This document shows, in pieces, positions 60,130 through 64,000 of a DNA stretch of 64,000 nt; position 1 is the stretch's first letter; the number at the start of each line of letters is the position of its first letter. A program made the position numbers and the translations under genes. The stretch is from Acidobacteriota bacterium (GTDB lineage Bacteria; Acidobacteriota; Holophagae; Thermotomaculales; Thermotomaculaceae), in the NCBI GenBank assembly GCA_013152385.1, contig JAADGL010000033.1:1-64000 (forward strand). The letters are read 5' to 3'. The notes under the pieces are model-generated. The model was not told the origin of the DNA, made no database searches, and was given only the letters and a program-made list of their open reading frames with translations.

Positions 60130-61266
60130 TCAGATTTCCCGTCCTCTCCACATGAAGGGGAGCACCGTTATCATCAGGAAAAAAGGAATCAGCATCATGG
60201 ACATTCCCAGCCGGATATTGATACCGCCGACAATTCCGATCAATGGAACTCCAATCATCCCGAATGTGCTCACCGCGAGGAAAAGCACGGCGTTAAGGGG
60301 GGCACGGACATCATCCGGTGCCACCCGGTTTAAAAAGAAATGGATGGATGGGAAAATTGTGGCCATGAACAGCGCACCAAGCAGAAAAGCGGTGACGGAA
60401 AAGTGCATGGGGCTGAAAATAAAAACGGAAAACAACACAAGGCAAATCATACTCATTGCCCGTACATTGGTTTTCGGGCTGAATCTGCGAATCTGGTGGT
60501 CACCGAAAAAACGTCCCAGAGTAAACAGAATCCAGAAAGCGGACAGCATCATGGCTGAGGTTTCCACTGTAAATCCGAAGGAGGTTTTAAAAAAATTTCC
60601 CGCCCAGACTACAATGGCCATTTCGGAGACTGAATACAGGGCAAGTAAAGCGATAACAATAAGATAACGGGTGTGCATCAGCTTTTTGACCCCGTGGAAA
60701 GGGGAATCATCTGTCCGGTAATCCGAAACCGGGCGAAAGAAAATATAGAGGCCGAAAATCAACAGAAAAAACAGATAAGTGAGATAGACATAGCGGTAGG
60801 AGAGCTGCCGGCCGAGATAGAATTTGACAAAAAACGGGGCGGCAAGCCCACCCATCCCGAAAAATGAATGAAACATGGAGAAATTCTGTTTTTCAACCGG
60901 GAAATGGGCATAAATAACAGAAAAAGTAGTGATGGTAACGGCAAAAGCAACCGCAATAAAGAAAATACCCGCGGTTAACCCCGGGAGGCTGTGGCTGGTT
61001 GCGGCAAAAGAAAGCCCCAGCAGTCCGCAGACCACGGCAATACCGGTGCTTTTCTTTGTTCCGATTTTTGACAGCAGAAGCGCTGCCGCAATGTTTGCCA
61101 CGATGGTTCCCATGGAGTGAGCGAATGGAATGACACTGGAGTGGCCCATGGAAATATGGAACACCTGCTGAAACTCCACCATCAGCGGCGGCATGGTGTT
61201 CAGAAACATGGAGGTTAAAAACAACCCGGCAAAAAGCACCAGCGGGCTCTGGCGGCGGTCAGGCAT
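60130..61266 (-). CDS. MFS transporter
   Basis: 378 residues from ATG 61266; the open frame extends 13 codons into the NCS2 gene. About 12 hydrophobic helices are visible, including FAGLFLTSMFLNTMPPLMVEF, GMGGLAAPFFVKFYLG and LGRFFGDHQIRRFSPKTNV, the last matching the MFS loop signature of the second half. The general type resembles sugar/fucose-permease-like MFS members, but the substrate cannot be named. It overlaps the NCS2 permease gene by 8 nt, so both may serve one uptake or export pathway. Confidence 0.8.
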   Translation of the reverse strand: MPDRRQSPLVLFAGLFLTSMFLNTMPPLMVEFQQVFHISMGHSSVIPFAHSMGTIVANIAAALLLSKIGTKKSTGIAVVCGLLGLSFAATSHSLPGLTAGIFFIAVAFAVTITTFSVIYAHFPVEKQNFSMFHSFFGMGGLAAPFFVKFYLGRQLSYRYVYLTYLFFLLIFGLYIFFRPVSDYRTDDSPFHGVKKLMHTRYLIVIALLALYSVSEMAIVVWAGNFFKTSFGFTVETSAMMLSAFWILFTLGRFFGDHQIRRFSPKTNVRAMSMICLVLFSVFIFSPMHFSVTAFLLGALFMATIFPSIHFFLNRVAPDDVRAPLNAVLFLAVSTFGMIGVPLIGIVGGINIRLGMSMMLIPFFLMITVLPFMWRGREI

Positions 61267-62773
61267 TCCCGTCTTCCCGTTTTGTCCACCAGTAAGACAG
61301 TACACTGATCGCCATGAAAATCAGGTAGCCGCCGGCGATTCTGTCTGAATACCCGAAATGACTGAAATCCGGCAGATAAATTCCTCCGTCCGGCCGTACC
61401 GAATGGATGATGCCGAACAGAGTCAGGACAATTGTTGCTGCCATCGTCAGCACAAACCCCTTCATTTTTCGGTGAATCAGGAAAGAAACGGCACTGCCCC
61501 ACAGCATGGCGGTGAGAATGAACCCGTTCCCGAGAACCGTAACCGCTTTCAGCGTTTGCGCCATCTCCGAACTCAGGTCCGCAATGCTTTTCCCCAGAGC
61601 GCCCAGGAGTGAATTCATCTGAATCAGCACCAGATCCGCAATGGAAGGAATAAATGCCAGAAGGACGGCGGACAAGTCGCCCTCTGCCGTTTCAATGGAC
61701 TGGGCGGCAATCTGAAATCCCACGAAAATTAAAATCGGAGAGACCGCCGCGGGGGGAATAATCTTTACAATACCGCTGATTACCCCCAGCATTCCGCCGA
61801 TACCGATGAACAGGCCGGTGGCCAGCGTATATCCCGCCTTTGCCCCCATATCTTTATATGCAGGGTGGCCGATATAAGGGGTGCTCTGTGCCACCCCGCC
61901 GCAGAGGCCGGCGAGAATCGTGGCGATGGCTTCGGTGAACAGAATCTGGGTCGTATTGAAATCGTCTCCTGCCACCCGTGCGCTTTCGGTAACGTTGATG
62001 CCGCCGATAATGGTCAGGAGGCCGAAGGGCAGGGCGATGGGAATATAATTCAGTGCCAGTTTCATTCCTTTCATAAATCCCATAGTCGGATAGGGGATAT
62101 AAATGCCGAGAGCTGTGCCTGCGGCGATGGATTCATGGGCATGGGGAACCAGATAGAAAAGCAGCGTACCTGCCGCCACTGCCGCCAGAACAGGGGGAAT
62201 GCGGAAGGGAAGCCGGCCCTTGGCAAAAAACGCATAGATAATGATTCCGAGGGAAGTGATTCCCACAATGGGAAGTTTGAAAACGTCCAGCATTGGAAAA
62301 AGGCCGAGAAGCGCGATACCGATACCGCCGATGGAGCCCAGAAGTCCGGCCCGGGGCAGTTTTTCCTGAATCCATTTCCCGAAAAAGGAGAATACCACCT
62401 TCATTACACCCATCAGCACCATCACTGCCATTCCCACGTAGAGGGTGAGGTTGGCATCATGGGTTTGAAGATACACCGGCCCCAGTACGGTAAGGGCAAT
62501 TCCCACCGTACTCGGAGTATCCAGCCCCAGGGGCATGGCGGTGACTGTGTTGCTCCCTGTTTTTCTGGAAAGCCGGTAGGCCATAACCGTGTACACAATA
62601 TCCCCGAACATCACGCCCAGAGCGGTGCCGGGAATCATCTTTTTCAGGATAATTTCCAGGGGAAAAGCAAAAACCCCATACAGGATGCCGGTGAGTACCA
62701 CCAGATTTGTTACATTATCCAGCATCAGGCCGAAAAAGGCGTTGACATCTCCTTTGCTGAGCAATCGTTTCAC
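61259..62773 (-). CDS. NCS2-family (AzgA-like) nucleobase permease-like protein
   Basis: 504 residues from GTG 62773 (AGGGGG upstream). About 12-14 hydrophobic segments. GSNTVTAMPLGLDTPSTVGI and GLCGGVAQSTPYIGHPAYKD resemble the substrate-site helices of NCS2/AzgA purine permeases. The family moves purines or uracil with protons across the inner membrane. The divergence from well-known members is large, so another organic anion is possible. A leader of about 150 nt with several hairpins precedes it (62774-62925). Confidence 0.78.
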   Translation of the reverse strand: MKRLLSKGDVNAFFGLMLDNVTNLVVLTGILYGVFAFPLEIILKKMIPGTALGVMFGDIVYTVMAYRLSRKTGSNTVTAMPLGLDTPSTVGIALTVLGPVYLQTHDANLTLYVGMAVMVLMGVMKVVFSFFGKWIQEKLPRAGLLGSIGGIGIALLGLFPMLDVFKLPIVGITSLGIIIYAFFAKGRLPFRIPPVLAAVAAGTLLFYLVPHAHESIAAGTALGIYIPYPTMGFMKGMKLALNYIPIALPFGLLTIIGGINVTESARVAGDDFNTTQILFTEAIATILAGLCGGVAQSTPYIGHPAYKDMGAKAGYTLATGLFIGIGGMLGVISGIVKIIPPAAVSPILIFVGFQIAAQSIETAEGDLSAVLLAFIPSIADLVLIQMNSLLGALGKSIADLSSEMAQTLKAVTVLGNGFILTAMLWGSAVSFLIHRKMKGFVLTMAATIVLTLFGIIHSVRPDGGIYLPDFSHFGYSDRIAGGYLIFMAISVLSYWWTKREDGNA

Positions 62774-62925
62774 AATTTTCCCCCTTTCAGAATAATCCCC
62801 TGAGGATTCCCGGGTTGATTAAGCCGGCAGCCGGTTCAGGGCGGCACAATCCGCAAGGTCGGCGGATAGGAGACGGTTGGACTCTTCAGCCTGCTATGGC
62901 AGGTTTCCCCGGAAATCTGAAGTCA
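62774..62925 (-). promoter_or_regulatory. Structured 5' leader of the NCS2 permease, candidate riboswitch of no recognised class
   Basis: Read on the minus strand: GACTTCAG pairs with CTGAAGAGTC (two-base bulge). It closes a junction with TTTC-CGGG-GAAA and CCTGC-CATA-GCAGG. Then come ATCCGC/GCGGAT, CCGG-CTG-CCGG and AATCC/GGGATT hairpins before the ribosome binding site. I could not match it to purine, glycine, SAM, TPP, FMN or c-di-GMP consensus sequences. Confidence 0.45.
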
Positions 62926-62931
62926 ATTGTG

Positions 62932-62960
62932 ATTATACCGGATTATTTTTTATCTTTCAC
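62932..62960 (-). promoter_or_regulatory. Promoter of the NCS2-MFS operon
   Basis: Minus strand GTGAAA (62955-62960), 17 nt, TATAAT (62932-62937). Confidence 0.5.
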
Positions 62961-63039
62961 GGAACAAATCACTTTGGTTCCATTCCCCCTGGCCGTGTTC
63001 GCTTTTTCTCTGGTTTTTCTCGGATTCATGCGCCCGCTT

Positions 63040-63060
63040 GCGGCATTTTGCCGCTTTCTT
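63040..63060 (+). terminator. Orphan terminator-like hairpin
   Basis: GCGGCA-TTT-TGCCGC followed by TTTCTTTTC. No plus-strand gene precedes it; apart from this hairpin, the leader and promoters, 62774-63189 shows no gene. Confidence 0.4.
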
Positions 63061-63137
63061 TTCTGTTTCCTGTTTTTTCATTTGCGTGGTTTCAGAGGGG
63101 CATTTTTATTTTGTGTCGGCACCGACCAAGATTTTTG

Positions 63138-63166
63138 TTGACGGGGTCATGTCGGTTTGATATAAA
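63138..63166 (+). promoter_or_regulatory. Promoter of the tRNA-Gly/tRNA-Cys operon
   Basis: TTGACG (63138-63143), 17 nt, TATAAA (63161-63166), 23 nt before tRNA-Gly. An inverted repeat GTCGG-CA-CCGAC lies just upstream. Confidence 0.7.
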
Positions 63167-63189
63167 TACTCTCGTCTTTGAAAACGCGA

Positions 63190-63265
63190 GCGGGTGTAAC
63201 TCAGTGGCTAGAGTGCAACCTTGCCAAGGTTGAAGTCGAGGGTTCAAATCCCTTCACCCGCTCCA
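63190..63265 (+). tRNA. tRNA-Gly (GCC)
   Basis: 76 nt including encoded CCA. Acceptor GCGGGTG pairs with CACCCGC, discriminator T. The anticodon loop TTGCCAA gives GCC. The T loop GTTCAAATC is normal. Confidence 0.97.
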
Positions 63266-63294
63266 TCTTCCTTTTTTGTCCTCATTCGATTTGG

Positions 63295-63369
63295 GGCGAC
63301 GTGGCCAAGTGGTAAGGCAGAGGCCTGCAAAGCCTTTATTCGCCGGTTCAAATCCGGCCGTCGCCTCCA
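63295..63369 (+). tRNA. tRNA-Cys (GCA)
   Basis: 75 nt including encoded CCA. Acceptor GGCGACG pairs with CGTCGCC, discriminator T. The anticodon arm GAGGC-CTGCAAA-GCCTT gives GCA. It lies 29 nt after tRNA-Gly, so the two are co-transcribed. Confidence 0.97.
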
Positions 63370-63453
63370 TTTTTTTTATCCTTTTGTTATGGTTTCAAGT
63401 TTGAATTTGCTGCAGGCGGTTCTGTGCCTGTTTTGTCTGGGGCGGGATGCGCA

Positions 63454-63480
63454 TAAAAAAAACCGGGCTTTCACCCGGCT
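63454..63480 (-). terminator. Rho-independent terminator of the RRM protein gene
   Basis: Minus strand GCCGGGTG-AAAG-CCCGG followed by eight T. Confidence 0.85.
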
Positions 63481-63507
63481 TTTCGCTTTCAATTGTAGGG
63501 GAAGAAC

Positions 63508-63783
63508 TTACCAGCGGTCACGCCGGGGACGTTCTTCTCTGGGCTTGGAAACATTTACTTTCAGTTCCCGGCCACCAACATCTTTGCCGTTCAGTGCAGA
63601 AATAACTGCCTGGGCTTCATCTTCTGTCGCCATGTCAACGAAACCGAAGCCACGGGAGAGACCGGTGTTACGGTCACTGATAATACGAACAGATTCAACT
63701 GTACCATGCTCTGCGCACATTGCGCGGAGCTCATCTTCTGTGGTGGAATACGGGAAATTCCCGACATACAAACTCTGAGACAT
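63508..63783 (-). CDS. RRM-domain RNA-binding protein
   Basis: 91 residues from ATG 63783 (AAGGAGT upstream); the frame is open further but without support. RNP2 is SLYVGNFPYSTTEDEL at the N-terminus and RNP1 is SRGFGFVDM. The tail is short and basic (KPREERPRRDRW). Such single-RRM bacterial proteins bind RNA in the cytoplasm and are often induced by cold; no cold-box is evident here. Its own terminator follows. Confidence 0.93.
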   Translation of the reverse strand: MSQSLYVGNFPYSTTEDELRAMCAEHGTVESVRIISDRNTGLSRGFGFVDMATEDEAQAVISALNGKDVGGRELKVNVSKPREERPRRDRW

Positions 63784-63855
63784 TCGAAACTCCTTGAAAA
63801 AAACATACGGGATATCAATCTGACAACGTGGCAGGCTGAACATACCGCTTTGGAG

Positions 63856-63884
63856 ATTATGGCACACGGAAAGGAGAATGGGAA
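63856..63884 (-). promoter_or_regulatory. Possible promoter of the RRM gene
   Basis: Minus strand TTCCCA (63879-63884), 17 nt, CATAAT (63856-63861), giving a leader of about 65 nt. The rest of 63885-64000 is AT-rich and I see no gene in it. Confidence 0.3.
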
Positions 63885-64000
63885 GCTATTTTGATGATTT
63901 TTCTTTATTTATTTTGTCCGGTTTTAGGTAATTTCATGCAACTTGTTTAAAATAAATGAGATATATTTTTATGGCCGGTGTTTTTTCTTTCCCCCGGGCT

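Noticed and set aside
61865-62803. 312-residue open frame on the plus strand inside the NCS2 permease gene
   Set aside because: His/Gly/Asn-rich shadow of a membrane protein; no ribosome binding site or recognisable motif.
62774-62925. Assignment of the leader to the purine riboswitch class
   Set aside because: The conserved junction and loop bases of purine aptamers that I know are not present.
1-64000. Prophage, transposon, integron or toxin-antitoxin island
   Set aside because: No integrase, transposase, terminal repeats, or phage structural genes were seen; gene density and codon style look even across the window.

Overview
The window looks like chromosomal DNA of a Gram-negative (diderm), probably anaerobic bacterium of roughly 50% G+C. 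The diderm signs are an RND efflux pump with its adaptor, two lipoproteins, a TonB-type C-terminal domain and a surface-polysaccharide cluster. The anaerobic signs are an NfnAB-type flavin oxidoreductase pair, a rubrerythrin-like protein, a periplasmic tetraheme cytochrome and an AmmeMemoRadiSam radical SAM enzyme. A phylum cannot be fixed from the sequence. An under-sampled lineage, for instance Acidobacteriota-like, is my best guess. I see no phage, insertion sequence, integrase, plasmid function or CRISPR array. Genes sit in tight operons with many ATGA overlaps.

Layout. 1-785: truncated AmmeMemoRadiSam gene and a STAS-domain regulator, both on minus. 1064-7261: polysaccharide cluster with four different sulfotransferases, a Wzy/ligase-like membrane protein and a GT4 glycosyltransferase; the last sulfotransferase ends in a slippery A-AAA-AAC with an open -1 frame behind it. 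7275-11084: MFS transporter, HAD phosphatase-like protein, and an OmpR/histidine kinase pair. 11187-14498: exported proteins (unknown, beta-helix) and the tetraheme cytochrome behind a near-perfect CRP-type palindrome. 14559-21757: rRNA methyltransferases (RlmD-type, RsmI), a tandem DUF3857 pair, an NlpC/P60 lipoprotein, YqeY-like protein, and a ComEA-like DNA-binding protein with a sigma-54-type promoter. 21870-30827 (minus): one operon of CHC2 zinc-finger protein, murJ, dtd and AddA/AddB-like helicase-nuclease genes. 30906-35101: purC, a TPR protein and nfnAB. 35175-42009: FecR/DUF6600 protein with an arginine-rich tail, a small membrane protein and a large gingipain-like (C25) protease. 42213-46285: rpmB, rubrerythrin-like gene, UDP-glucose dehydrogenase and an orphan leuCD-type pair. 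46453-51038: a receiver/Ser-Thr kinase/TonB-C fusion with small partners. 51058-55270 (minus): an NtrB/NtrC-like pair in one operon with an M23 peptidase. 55381-62773 (minus): RND pump and adaptor, DUF3783 protein, MFS protein and an NCS2 permease behind a structured leader. 63190-63369: tRNA-Gly and tRNA-Cys. 63508-63783 (minus): RRM protein.

Connections. The sulfotransferase cluster and UDP-glucose dehydrogenase together suggest an acidic, sulfated surface glycan. Sigma-54 control is present in the window as an NtrC-type activator and one good candidate promoter. Several proteins combine or degrade domains in unusual ways: the kinase fusion, an active/inactive transglutaminase pair, a Toprim-like domain without its acidic pair, and an RND protein with extra membrane segments.
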